Assembly: GCA_900546785.1 (NCBI GenBank)
Contig: URED01000019.1
Coordinates: 1 to 41,802 of the forward strand
Origin: an uncultured Oscillospiraceae bacterium
Lineage (GTDB): Bacteria; Bacillota; Clostridia; Oscillospirales; Acutalibacteraceae
Direction: 5' to 3'
Length of the DNA stretch: 41,802 nucleotides
Within the stretch, counting starts at the first letter, position 1, and each line of letters starts with the position of its first letter. The notes beneath the pieces are model-generated. The model was given only the letters and a program-made list of their open reading frames with translations, was not told the DNA's origin and ran no database searches. A program made the position numbers and the translations under genes. This document shows, in pieces, positions 23,331 through 32,500 of the stretch.

Positions 23331-25223
23331 TTATCTCTTTTCTATGGCTTCAAAGTGGCAGTTGCTCATACACAGACCGCATTTGATACACTTTTCGGAA
23401 TCAATGGTATGCGGCTCGCGCACATTGCCCGTGATCGCGCCGACGGGGCAGTTGCGCGCGCAGAGCGTGCAGCCGCGGCATTTTTCGGGATTTATGGTAA
23501 AGGAGAGCAGCGCCGTGCACACATGCGCGGGGCAGTGCTTGTTTTTGATATGCTCAAGATATTCCTCGCCGAATGCATTTAAGGTAGAGAGTATCGGGTT
23601 TGCCGCAGTCTGACCCAGCGCGCAGAGCGAAGAATTTTTCATATGGTTTGAAAGCTCTTTGATCTTATCAAGGTCCTCTACGGTAGCGGTGCCGTCCGTA
23701 ATTCTTGTTAAGTAATCCAGCAGCTTGCGTGTGCCTATACGGCAGGGCGTGCATTTGCCGCAGCTCTCATCCACCGTAAATTCAAGGTAGAATTTTGAAA
23801 TATCCACCATACAGGTATCCTCATCCAGGATGATCATACCGCCGGAGCCCATCATGGAGCCGATCTCCACAAGGTTGTCATAATCTATGGGAACATCCAT
23901 ATAATCCGCGCTGATACAGCCGCCGGACGGGCCGCCCGTCTGCGCCGCCTTGAATTTTTTGCCGTTCGGCACACCGCCGCCGATCTCCTCAACGATCTCT
24001 CGTATCGTGGTGCCCATAGGCACCTCAACAAGGCCGACGTTGTTTATCTTACCGCCAAGGGCGAACACCTTTGTGCCCTTGGATCTTTCCGTGCCGATGG
24101 ATGAATACCACTTTGCGCCGCGCAGGATGATCGGCGCGATGTTGGCATAGGTCTCCACATTATTTAAAATAGTTGGCTTGCCGAAAAGGCCCTTTACAGC
24201 CGGATAAGGCGGTCTTGGGCGCGGTTCGCCCCTGTTGCCTTCAATAGAAGTCATAAGCGCGGTCTCTTCACCGCATACAAATGCACCTGCGCCGAGCCTG
24301 ATATCAATATCGAATTCAAAATCCGTGCCCAAAATATTTTTGCCCAAAAGACCGTATTCCCTTGCCTGTTCGATCGCGATTCTGAGCCTTGAAACGGCTA
24401 TGGGGTATTCCGCGCGCACATAAACATAGCCCTGCTTTGCACCGATGGTGTAGCCGGCGATCGCCATTGCCTCTATAACGGCATGCGGGTCGCCCTCCAG
24501 CACGGAGCGATCCATAAACGCGCCGGGATCGCCTTCATCGGCATTGCAGCAAACGTATTTGGTATCGTTTTCCTGCGCCATGGCAAAAGACCATTTGCGC
24601 CCTGTGGGGAACCCTGCGCCGCCCCTGCCGCGCAAACCTGCCTCCAGCAGTTCGTCTATGACCTGCTGCGGCGTCATCTGCGTCAGCACCTTGGCAAGTG
24701 CCTGATAAGCGTTTGCGCCGATTGCTTCATCAATATTTTCGGGATCGATCATGCCGCAGTTGCGAAGCGCTATGCGCATCTGCTTTTTATAAAACGGCGT
24801 TTCGGCAAGCGGTATCGTGCTGCCGTCCTTATGTACCGTTTCCGGGTAAAGATACTTATTGATCGGCTTGCCGCCCTTTTTAAGATGGCCGGAAACGATC
24901 TCCGGTATCTCCTGCGCGGTCACCTTGCTGTAAAAAGAGCCTTCCGGGTAAACGATCATGATCGGTCCGAGCGAGCAGAGGCCGAAACAGCCCGTTCTTA
25001 CAACAAGCACATCATCAATACCCTGCTTTTCCAGCTCTTTTTTAAGCGCTTTAAGAACCTTTTTTGAGCCGGAGGAGGTGCAGCCCGTTCCGCCGCACAC
25101 AAGCACCTGTTTTCTGTACGCGGTCTTCTGCTCCAGCTTTTCGCTGTCTGCCGCGGCAAGCTTGCGCACAAGCACAAGATCTCTGTTTTTATCCCTGATC
25201 TCACCCAGCTTACTTATCGTCAT
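23331..25223 (-). CDS. hydB: HydB, NuoF-like flavoprotein subunit of the hydrogenase
   Basis: NADH-binding subunit, about 630 residues. It carries a thioredoxin-like [2Fe-2S] domain at the N-terminus (CGGTGCTSSGS, later TGCFGLCSLGP), the NuoF core with NAD site GLRGRGGAGFPTGRKW and FMN-site GAFVCGEETAL, the [4Fe-4S] ligands SCGKCTPCRIGT plus a later Cys, and two C-terminal ferredoxin clusters (CRGCTLCARNCP, CIKCGLCMSNC). This is the arrangement of bifurcating hydrogenase HydB. I start at ATG 25223, giving MTISKLGEIRD. That overlaps the hydC end by 14 bp, and the upstream extension reads hydC codons out of frame. Confidence 0.95.
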   Translation of the reverse strand: MTISKLGEIRDKNRDLVLVRKLAAADSEKLEQKTAYRKQVLVCGGTGCTSSGSKKVLKALKKELEKQGIDDVLVVRTGCFGLCSLGPIMIVYPEGSFYSKVTAQEIPEIVSGHLKKGGKPINKYLYPETVHKDGSTIPLAETPFYKKQMRIALRNCGMIDPENIDEAIGANAYQALAKVLTQMTPQQVIDELLEAGLRGRGGAGFPTGRKWSFAMAQENDTKYVCCNADEGDPGAFMDRSVLEGDPHAVIEAMAIAGYTIGAKQGYVYVRAEYPIAVSRLRIAIEQAREYGLLGKNILGTDFEFDIDIRLGAGAFVCGEETALMTSIEGNRGEPRPRPPYPAVKGLFGKPTILNNVETYANIAPIILRGAKWYSSIGTERSKGTKVFALGGKINNVGLVEVPMGTTIREIVEEIGGGVPNGKKFKAAQTGGPSGGCISADYMDVPIDYDNLVEIGSMMGSGGMIILDEDTCMVDISKFYLEFTVDESCGKCTPCRIGTRKLLDYLTRITDGTATVEDLDKIKELSNHMKNSSLCALGQTAANPILSTLNAFGEEYLEHIKNKHCPAHVCTALLSFTINPEKCRGCTLCARNCPVGAITGNVREPHTIDSEKCIKCGLCMSNCHFEAIEKR

Positions 25224-25728
25224 CAGACTCACCGCCCTTCTCATTTTCAAGGTACATATCCAGGATCGCGTCAACCTTATTTACATCAAGATTGCCGTAT
25301 ACCTCATCATCTATCATAATTACGGGCGCAAGGCCGCACGCGCCCACGCAGCGGCAGGAATCTATGCTGAAAAGCCTATCCTCCGTACATTCGCCGTTTT
25401 TGATGCCGAGCCTTTCCTCTATACGCTCCAGCACCTTATCCGCGCCCTTAACATAGCATGCCGTGCCAAGGCAGACGGAGATCTGATGCTTGCCCTTGGG
25501 CGTAAGATTGAACTGGCTGTAAAACGACGCAACGCCGTAAACATCGCTAATCGGAATATCAAGCGCCTCGGATATTCTTTGCTGTATCTCATACGGCAGA
25601 TAACCGTAAATATCCTGCGCCTCCTGCAAAACGGGCATGAGCCTGCCCGGCGTATCCTTGTACTTCTTAAAGACCTCGTTCAGCTTTTCACGCTGGCTGC
25701 GGGTCTCGTCCGTAAGCATATGCTTCAT
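25210..25728 (-). CDS. hydC: HydC, NuoE-like [2Fe-2S] subunit of the hydrogenase
   Basis: 172 residues, thioredoxin-fold [2Fe-2S] protein that passes electrons within the HydABC complex. Four cysteine ligands are in CLGTAC and CRCVGACGLAP; the N-terminal helical region (YKDTPGRLMPVLQEAQDIYG, PISDVYGVASFYSQF) is typical of NuoE. First gene of hydCBA, ATG behind GGGGGAG. The upstream 350 bp are AT-rich and hold its promoter. Confidence 0.95.
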   Translation of the reverse strand: MKHMLTDETRSQREKLNEVFKKYKDTPGRLMPVLQEAQDIYGYLPYEIQQRISEALDIPISDVYGVASFYSQFNLTPKGKHQISVCLGTACYVKGADKVLERIEERLGIKNGECTEDRLFSIDSCRCVGACGLAPVIMIDDEVYGNLDVNKVDAILDMYLENEKGGESDDDK

Positions 25729-26090
25729 ATAACTCCCCCTGAATGAAAAACGATTGAATTATATTTTACAATATTCTTTAACAAAAATCTATACTATTTT
25801 AATAAAAAATCTAAACATTAAGTTATTTTTTTATCAAAGTAGCACAATTTTGGAATTATTTTACATCATCAATCTTCTATTATAAAATAAAAGCCGCAGG
25901 CAAGGATTATATCTTAGTTTTTCACAAGGGTTAGGCACAGCATATTTCGCCAAAATATGCAATTTAATAAATATCTAATCATTTAATTATATGACATTTA
26001 ATGTATAATATGAAGTATTTCACGATTTTGCACGATTTTTATCATTTTTTGCACTTTTTATGCAAATTTAATCAATTTTGTGTTACAATA
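25729..26090 (-). promoter_or_regulatory. AT-rich upstream region of hydCBA
   Basis: No gene seen. Minus-strand -10-like elements (TAAAAT, TATAAT at 25758-25770; TATAGA further up) make a promoter for hydC likely, but no convincing -35 stands out. A TTAACAA half of the Rex redox-repressor consensus occurs near 25778-25785, without a good second half. An eight-base-pair hairpin GCATATTT/AAATATGC lies at 25940-25960. Direct CACGATTTT repeats lie around 26020-26040. Confidence 0.4.
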
Positions 26091-26177
26091 AATTGTCTTT
26101 TCACCTCCAACACCCCGGTGATCTGACCGGCGAACGCCGTAAAACAGGAGCGGACTTTGTCCGCTCCGCCTTTTTAT
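26091..26177 (+). ncRNA. Candidate small plus-strand RNA
   Basis: On the plus strand an extended -10 (TG-T-TACAAT, 26081-26089; weak -35 TGCAAA at 26061-26066, 17-bp spacer) is followed by about 85 nt. These nt contain CCGGT/ACCGG (26115-26130), the alternative CGGCG/CGCCG (26128-26139), and a strong terminator (26147-26177). No ORF fits. Both flanking genes run on the minus strand, so a plus-strand terminator here is otherwise unexplained. I do not recognise an Rfam family. It may instead be only a second bidirectional terminator. Confidence 0.4.
26147..26177 (+). terminator. Strong intrinsic terminator on the plus strand
   Basis: Perfect nine-base-pair stem GGAGCGGAC/GTCCGCTCC with TTT loop, then GCCTTTTTATTT. 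On the minus strand the stem is followed only by TGTTTTA, so it is stronger for plus-strand transcription. Confidence 0.75.
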
Positions 26178-26200
26178 TTCTATTCGCGATTATCCAGTAT

Positions 26201-26237
26201 AGAATAAACGGGGCTGCCTCAGTATGAGACAGCCCCG
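26201..26237 (-). terminator. Terminator of the FN3 protein gene
   Basis: Thirteen-base-pair stem CGGGGCTGTCTCA/TGAGGCAGCCCCG with a three-base loop, followed by TTTATTCT. One position is a G-U pair on the minus strand but an A-C mismatch on the plus strand, which fits selection for the minus-strand RNA. Confidence 0.82.
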
Positions 26238-26249
26238 TTCTTTATCTGT

Positions 26250-28055
26250 TTAATTTACTTTTGCCGGCGCGGAGAAATCGCCGTAGATCCTGGCGCCGTT
26301 ATCATTCTTCCACGCGCGGATCCTTACATAATACTTGCCGGCGTTTTGCGCGCTGACCGTTTTTTCCGTCCCGTCAGCGCCGTTTACCGTTGCGCTGCCC
26401 GCTATCCTTGAAAAGGACGGGCTTGTTGACCACTGGATCACATAGCCGTCGCAATCCGTGCCGTTCCAGTTCGCCGTTATCATATTGCCGTCTGCCGCAG
26501 CTGTCAGCCCCGTTACCGCAGCGGGCGCCGTGCACACGGCAGTTTGCGCTGAGGCGGTGCCGTATTCGTTTTCCGCGATCACAAGCACGCTGTATTCCGC
26601 CGCCGGGTCAAGATCCGTAAATATAAATCTGCTTTCTGCCGTTGAACCTTTGTAGACCTGTTCTTCTCCGTTCAGAATATATACGCGGTAAACGTCCGCG
26701 CCTTTCGCGGCGTTCCAGCTCAGATAAAGATCCGTGCCGCCGTCCCCTCTGCCGTATACCCTGAAGCCTGACGGCGCCGAGGGTTTCTTCTCATCGGGAT
26801 CATCGGGATCGGGGTCTTCCGGTTTTTCCTGTTCCAGTGTTGTTACACTGATCTCGGAAGAAGCACTGTGGTCTTTATTTGCCGCCGTAACGCGGATCGT
26901 GTAACTTGTTTGCGGACTGAGATCCGTAAATTCATATTCGCAGCCCGTGATCGTTGCAATATGCGTTTCAGCTCCGCCCGTTATATCGGTTATAACATAG
27001 TGCTCTGCGCCGCTTACACTGTTCCATTTCAGTATAAAACCTGTTGAGGTAATGTTTGAAGCGGTTATTTCAGGCGCCGAGACCTCCGGCGCCTCCTGCG
27101 CAAGCGTGGTCACATCGATCTGTGAAGAAGCGCTGTGATCTGCATTTGCCGCCGTAACGCGGATCGTGTAGCCGGTTTGCGGGCTGAGGTTTGTAAACGT
27201 ATATTCGCAGTCCGTGATCGTTGCAATATGCGTTTCAGCGCCGCCCGTTATATCGGTTACGATATAGTATTCCGCACCGCTCACGCTGTTCCATGCGAGC
27301 CTAAAGCCTGTTTGCGTGATATTTGAAACGGTGATCTCCGGAGCCGAAACCTCCGGCGCCTCGTTTGAAAGCGTGGTGACCTGAATCTGTGCCGCAGATG
27401 ATACCTGGCCGTATTCGTCAGTTGCCGTAACGCGAACTGTATATTCCGTTGCCGGCGCAAGACCGCTGAACGCGTATTCGCTTTCCGTGACCGTTCTGGC
27501 GGTTGCCGGGTCTGTGGACGGGTCATAGACCGTGTAGGACACCGCGCCCGAAACGTCATTCCAATCCAGCTTGAAGCTTGTCTGTGTCAGCGCCGAGACC
27601 GTAAGCCCGGTCGGAGCCGCAGGAGGCTGGATCACTTCAATGATCTCCACCATGTAGGACACCGTATCGGAAATATTTGCCGCCATGCAAACGATCGTAT
27701 ACTGTTCACCGGCAGTAAGATCAACGGTAAAATCAAAATTCGGGCTTCTTGTGCCGTCCTCATAAACCGTATCGTCCGTAAGCGACGGGTCTATGACCGT
27801 CCCGCCGCTGCTGTCATTAAAAATGCAGTACGGATCCGTAATATCCTCGCCAAGATGTGATAAAACTCTGTATGCCCCGCTTTTTTCCGGCGTGAACCTA
27901 AGAACATAAACATCGCCGCTGTAATCGAGCGTTACAGTGACCGTCTGCCCTGCCGAAATCGTTCCGCTGCCGCCTGCAACGGCAACGGTAAAGCCTGCGG
28001 GCAGCGCGCAGAATACCATAACGGCGCTTAGGAAAAAGCACAAAAATTTTTTCAT
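26250..28055 (-). CDS. Secreted protein with five fibronectin type III domains
   Basis: About 601 residues. The start is ATG 28055 (AGGGG eight bases upstream), giving MKKFLCFFLSAVMVFCALPA, a clear signal peptide. After it comes a beta-rich domain (residues 30-145; VYVLRFTPEKSGAYRV) resembling the PPC domain of secreted bacterial proteins. Five FN3 domains follow, of about 85-89 residues each. The second and third are near-duplicates, and a Pro/Asp-rich linker (EKPEDPDPDDPDEKKPS) precedes the fourth. There is no catalytic domain, LPXTG motif, SLH or dockerin at the C-terminus (ends SAPAKVN). Probably extracellular or loosely wall-bound, with binding or spacer function. Confidence 0.85.
   Translation of the reverse strand: MKKFLCFFLSAVMVFCALPAGFTVAVAGGSGTISAGQTVTVTLDYSGDVYVLRFTPEKSGAYRVLSHLGEDITDPYCIFNDSSGGTVIDPSLTDDTVYEDGTRSPNFDFTVDLTAGEQYTIVCMAANISDTVSYMVEIIEVIQPPAAPTGLTVSALTQTSFKLDWNDVSGAVSYTVYDPSTDPATARTVTESEYAFSGLAPATEYTVRVTATDEYGQVSSAAQIQVTTLSNEAPEVSAPEITVSNITQTGFRLAWNSVSGAEYYIVTDITGGAETHIATITDCEYTFTNLSPQTGYTIRVTAANADHSASSQIDVTTLAQEAPEVSAPEITASNITSTGFILKWNSVSGAEHYVITDITGGAETHIATITGCEYEFTDLSPQTSYTIRVTAANKDHSASSEISVTTLEQEKPEDPDPDDPDEKKPSAPSGFRVYGRGDGGTDLYLSWNAAKGADVYRVYILNGEEQVYKGSTAESRFIFTDLDPAAEYSVLVIAENEYGTASAQTAVCTAPAAVTGLTAAADGNMITANWNGTDCDGYVIQWSTSPSFSRIAGSATVNGADGTEKTVSAQNAGKYYVRIRAWKNDNGARIYGDFSAPAKVN
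26836..27369 (-). repeat. Tandem duplication of an FN3 unit (267-bp period)
   Basis: The segments 26836-27102 and 27103-27369 align base for base over long stretches with an offset of 267 bp (89 codons), including a stretch beginning GCCGCCGTAACGCGGATCGT at 26881 and 27148. The duplication is recent enough to be visible as DNA. Confidence 0.85.
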
Positions 28056-28109
28056 GATGATACCCCTATTTATAAGCATGTCTGCCGCTTAACCGGCGGC
28101 CTGCTTTTT

Positions 28110-28138
28110 ATTATAAATTAAATTCGAAACTTATTCAA
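28110..28138 (-). promoter_or_regulatory. Promoter of the FN3 protein gene
   Basis: Minus strand: TTGAAT (28133-28138), 17-bp spacer, perfect TATAAT (28110-28115). A GCCGC/GCGGC hairpin follows in the leader. Confidence 0.78.
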
Positions 28139-28164
28139 CTGCCATTTTTGCCCATATTGTATAT

Positions 28165-28195
28165 AAACAAAATGCCGCCCGGCAGAACCGGGCGG
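28165..28195 (-). terminator. Terminator after the LRR-dockerin gene
   Basis: Eight-base-pair GC stem CCGCCCGG/CCGGGCGG with five-base loop, followed on the minus strand by CATTTTGTTTAT. Confidence 0.8.
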
Positions 28196-28213
28196 TCAAA
28201 ATTTTGATTTGCA

Positions 28214-29530
28214 TCAGCCGAATGTTTCAATCAAAAGCGCGTGGTCTCTTGAATTGATATAGCCGTCATGATTGTAATCCATAGCCTCGTCATAATCGGC
28301 TTCGCCGCGCTTTGCATTGAAGCAGTCATAAAGGCTCTTCTGGTACGTATCACCGCAAACGGAGCAGCTGATTGTGGCAGTCAGATCACTGTACGCAACC
28401 ACTGTGTATGTGTGGCTTTCACTCCAAACGGTGTAGATATCCGTATCTGCCTGAATATTCTTGCCGTCCGCGCTCCATGCCGGGCAGACAAAGCCCTCGG
28501 GAGCCTGCGGGAACGCAGGAGCAACGGCGTCCGAGCCGGCGGTAACATAGCTGTAATCGATAAGCTCGCCGCCCTCAGAAGCGTAATAGGACGCCTTATA
28601 AAAATCCTTGCTGACGTTAACCTGAACGCTCATGACCTCCGCGTTTGCAAGATTAACGTTGTAATTGTAATCAAATCCGCTTTGCGCGGCACCGTAATCC
28701 GAGAATTCAAAAGCGCCGGTTTGGGCGTTATAGCTGCCGTCCGCCAAAGAAAGGTAGCTGATGAACGCCGAGTCTATCCCGCTTACGGGCACGGAGATCG
28801 TTTTGCCGCTTGCCGTTGCCGCAGCATTCACCGTCTGCTCGCCTATAAAGGAAGTCATTACGCCAGTGAGCGCCGTATTATGAGAAAGATCCAGCGCTGT
28901 CAGGTGGTTACTTGCGCACCTGAGCTCTGTAAGCTCCGTATTGTGCGATAGATCAAGCGATGTCAACTCGTTGCCGTAACAGTTCAAGGTCTTAAGCCCC
29001 GTGCAGGCGCTGAGATCAAGCTGCGTCAGCGCGCACTCATCACACTGAAGATCCGTTACGGACGCAGGTACTTTTAAGCTCGTGAGCTGCGCATTGCCGC
29101 GGCAGTTGAGCACCTGTAGCGCCGTGTTGGCGGAAACGTCAAGCGAAGTGAGCGCATTGCCGTTTATTCTGAGCGTTTGCAGCTTGGTAAGTGCGGAAAG
29201 ATCCGCCTCTTCAATGCCGAGATCCCCGGCAAACAGACGAGTCAGCTGCGTAAAATACTCAATGCCTTTAAGCGTGGTAATATCTCCTTCAGACAGAGCC
29301 GGAAGCAGCATTACCGTTACCGCATCGGCTTCCTCTGTGCTGAGGAAGCCTTTCGTATCATCGGTATCATAATTTGCTAAAACAACGTTTCTGAAATTAT
29401 CATCCGGGAAATTCACCGAATTGATCTCAACACTGTCCTGCGCGTTTACAAGGGTGAGCCCTGTAAAGCATGTAAACGCAAGCACTACGGCAAGGAGCAC
29501 GGAAATATATTTTTTCATTCTTTTATTCAT
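28214..29530 (-). CDS. Secreted leucine-rich-repeat protein with dockerin-like C-terminus
   Basis: About 438 residues from ATG 29530 (GGAGG seven bases upstream), with a signal peptide (KKYISVLLAVVLAFTCFTGL). About six LRRs occupy residues 70-215 (LTSLDVSANTALQVLNCRGN, LTSLDLSHNTELTELRC), followed by a beta-rich region and a CSVCGDTY segment. The last ~40 residues contain one EF-hand-like calcium loop (DYNHDGYINSRDH) preceded by a weaker half, as in dockerin modules of Ruminococci. This implies docking to a cohesin-bearing partner, none of which is visible here. Starts 14 bp after the stop of the 2204-residue protein, so the two form an operon. Binding partner unknown. Confidence 0.82.
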   Translation of the reverse strand: MNKRMKKYISVLLAVVLAFTCFTGLTLVNAQDSVEINSVNFPDDNFRNVVLANYDTDDTKGFLSTEEADAVTVMLLPALSEGDITTLKGIEYFTQLTRLFAGDLGIEEADLSALTKLQTLRINGNALTSLDVSANTALQVLNCRGNAQLTSLKVPASVTDLQCDECALTQLDLSACTGLKTLNCYGNELTSLDLSHNTELTELRCASNHLTALDLSHNTALTGVMTSFIGEQTVNAAATASGKTISVPVSGIDSAFISYLSLADGSYNAQTGAFEFSDYGAAQSGFDYNYNVNLANAEVMSVQVNVSKDFYKASYYASEGGELIDYSYVTAGSDAVAPAFPQAPEGFVCPAWSADGKNIQADTDIYTVWSESHTYTVVAYSDLTATISCSVCGDTYQKSLYDCFNAKRGEADYDEAMDYNHDGYINSRDHALLIETFG

Positions 29531-29544
29531 AGCTGCGCCTCCGA

Positions 29545-32500
29545 TCAACGGCCTCTTACGAACGAAACCGGTATGGAATTGGAGACCGTAGAGCCGTCGC
29601 TCAGGGTAAGCGTGCAGGTTATTGTGGCGGTATAGCTGGTATTCAACGCGGTACCGTCAATCTGGACAAGACCCGTTTCGTCCACAACGACTTTGGAATT
29701 GCTTGAACTCCACTGAACAGATGTATAAGATTCCGCCGCTTCGGGGTATGTATTAATGGAAAGCTGCGCCGTTGCAGTGGACAGGCTCAGTGACCTTACC
29801 TCTACGCTGTCAACCTCTGCACCGTCATATACGAACTTAAAGGATTCGATCAGCTGGAGCGCGTCGGTAACCATGATGGTGCGCGTGATCTCCGTCACTC
29901 TGTCATAATCATCAACCGTAGTGTAGGTAACGGTGATCTTGCCGTATTCCGCGTCGTTATCCTTAACGATCGTGAGCACATTGCCGTCTACGCTTGCCGT
30001 TACGTTTTCCGCGTCTGCATAAGTCAGCTCTGCGGATTTGAGCATGGCGCCCTCTGCATGGGAAGCGGTGATCACAACGGTGTTGTTTTCATCTTTTACA
30101 TACGAGCCGCCGTCCGTAATTTCAGCGCCGTTTGCCGTAAGCGAGAGCGTGCCCGCCGTAATAAACGGATGGTCCGCAAGGTTGTTGTAAGCCGTTCTCA
30201 GCGCGGCACAGGCATTGTCTATCGCCTCCTGCGTAGACAGGTAATCCGCGCTTACCGCCTGTGCGGTTTCATATGCCTCTTTAAACGCCATGCCGTATTC
30301 ATATTCGTAATCCATATAGTTTACGGAAGCATATTCTTCTATTGCGGCATTCAGAGCGGTGGTATCATTTGTGGTGATCGCCCGTATCGTTGCCGAATGG
30401 CCGCCGTCCGCCGAATACGCGGTTATGGTGCACTCGCCGCCCGAAATAAAGGTGACAACGCCGTTTTCATCAACGGTAGCAATATCCGGATCCGACGAAA
30501 CATAGATCGCTTCTCTTATACTCGGGATGGAGATAGCCGTTGAGCCGGAATAATTCGGTTCAAGCGTTACGCTTGTGGACGGTGAGCCGTAAACAAATTC
30601 CTCATCAAACGATACAGACTGAACCGGCGTTTGAACAAAGGAAACATAAACGCTGTTTTCCGCCGTGTTGCCCGCCTCGTCCGTTACCTTAGCAGTGATC
30701 TTTGCATAGGCAGCGGCGATGCCGTTCTTTGTGACAAGCCCGTTTTGGTCAACGGTTATGCTGCTGTTGGATGAGCTCCATTCAACCGTCCAGCCGGAGC
30801 TTGCGTTTTCCGGCTCAAGCGATACGGAAAGCTGAACCGCGCCGCCGTTGAGCGAAACCGCCTGATAGCGGATAAAGCCGTCATTGACAACTTCGGCATT
30901 ATCGCTCTCCTCCAGCGCTATGGAAACGCCCGTTACCGGAACGAATAGCTCAAGCGAATTATAAGCCGTGTTGAGCGTATCTATCGTTGTGTTTACGTCA
31001 GCCTGGTCTGCGGAAGCCTCGCTGATGACCTTGTTGGCAAGATCAAGCGCCGTCTTCAGGTTTGCAAGCGAAGCGTTTGTATACGTATGCGTATCCTTGG
31101 TATTCTCATAAAATTCATTATACTGCGCATACAGGTTTGCAAGCTGGGTATAATCCGTTTTAAACGTTACCGTACAGCTTGCGGTGTAAGCGCCGTCAAA
31201 CGTTTCGGCCGTTATAACAGCCGTGCCGGTGTTAACGGGGGTAACGTTGCCCTCGCCGTCCACCGTGGCAACATTTGTGTTGTCGGAAGACCAGATAACA
31301 TCTTTGATTGCAGCGTCATCAGGCGAAACGGTTGCATTCAGCTTGAACGCGCCCTCGTTTGCGTATCTTTCAACATTCGTCTGGTCAAGCGAGATGCCGT
31401 TAACGGTATCATCGGCAACAACAACTCTTAAAGTCCTTGTGACCGTTCTGCCGTAATAATCTGTAGCGGTAACCAAAAGTTCAGCCTGTATACCGTGTAT
31501 GGAATCCGTTTGTACCACTTCAACCGTGGCGCCGTTTATGTTCACCTCTGCATAACTGTTGCTGCTTACCACGCTCCATGCAATACTGCTGTAGTTGGAG
31601 GCGGCTTCTGCCGGAAGCGACGCAGTGATTATGGCTTTTGCTCTGTAACCCGTGCCGTCAGAGCAGTTATAAGTATGCGTGAGCGCCGTATCGCTGATAC
31701 TGCCGCTGCCCTTAGATCCATAGTTGCCTACCAGATTTTGCTTTTGATTATCATAGGTAAGGCTGATCGTTTGCGCATATACGAACTCATGCCCCGCAAG
31801 CGCCTCGCCCGCCTGATTCAGGGCGGCGGCGATCTCGTTGATCTCCGTCTGAACAAGAGAATCATCGTTCAGCGCGGCAACGGCGTCATCATATGCCTCT
31901 TTAAACGCCATGCCGTAATCATACTGATAATCCATATAATCCACATCGGCGTATTTGGAGATCGCCTCATTCAGCGCGCTTCTGTCGCCCTCAGTGGAAA
32001 CACGGCACTCCGCCGTGTAACCGCCGTCATAGGTGGTTACCCTTATGGTGGTAGCGCCCGCGCCGGTAAAGGTTACAAGGCCCGTCTGATCTACGGTTGC
32101 AACATCTTCATTATCCGAGCTCCAGAGAACATCTTTGATACTTGCCTGACCGATATGGAATATCGAATCTCCGGTAGGTGAGATAACACAGTTGAGCTGA
32201 TATGTACTGCCGATGCTGCCGCCGATCTCACTTTCGTTGATCGCAACGCCGGTAACAGGATAGTATGCAAAGGATACCCAAACATTATCGCTGTACTGAT
32301 TGCCGAAATGGTCTGTTATCGTGCAGGTGATCATGCCGTAGCAGCTTGTATCCTCAGCCGGCTTTGCAACGCCATCCTGAGAAACCGTTATAAGATCCGT
32401 TGAAGATACCCATTCTACCTTTTCATAGCTTGCATTGTTCGGATAGAGCCTTACTTTCAAGTTAAGCTCTGCATTTTTATAGGAAAGGCCTTCCTTGAGC

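Noticed and set aside
25758..25790. Rex operator upstream of hydC
   Set aside because: Only one half-site (TTAACAA) matches; the other half fits poorly, so I did not list it as a feature of its own.
25917..25928. DnaA-box-like TTTTTCACA as part of a replication origin
   Set aside because: Only two degenerate copies 10 kb apart, no cluster of boxes and no dnaA/dnaN neighbourhood.
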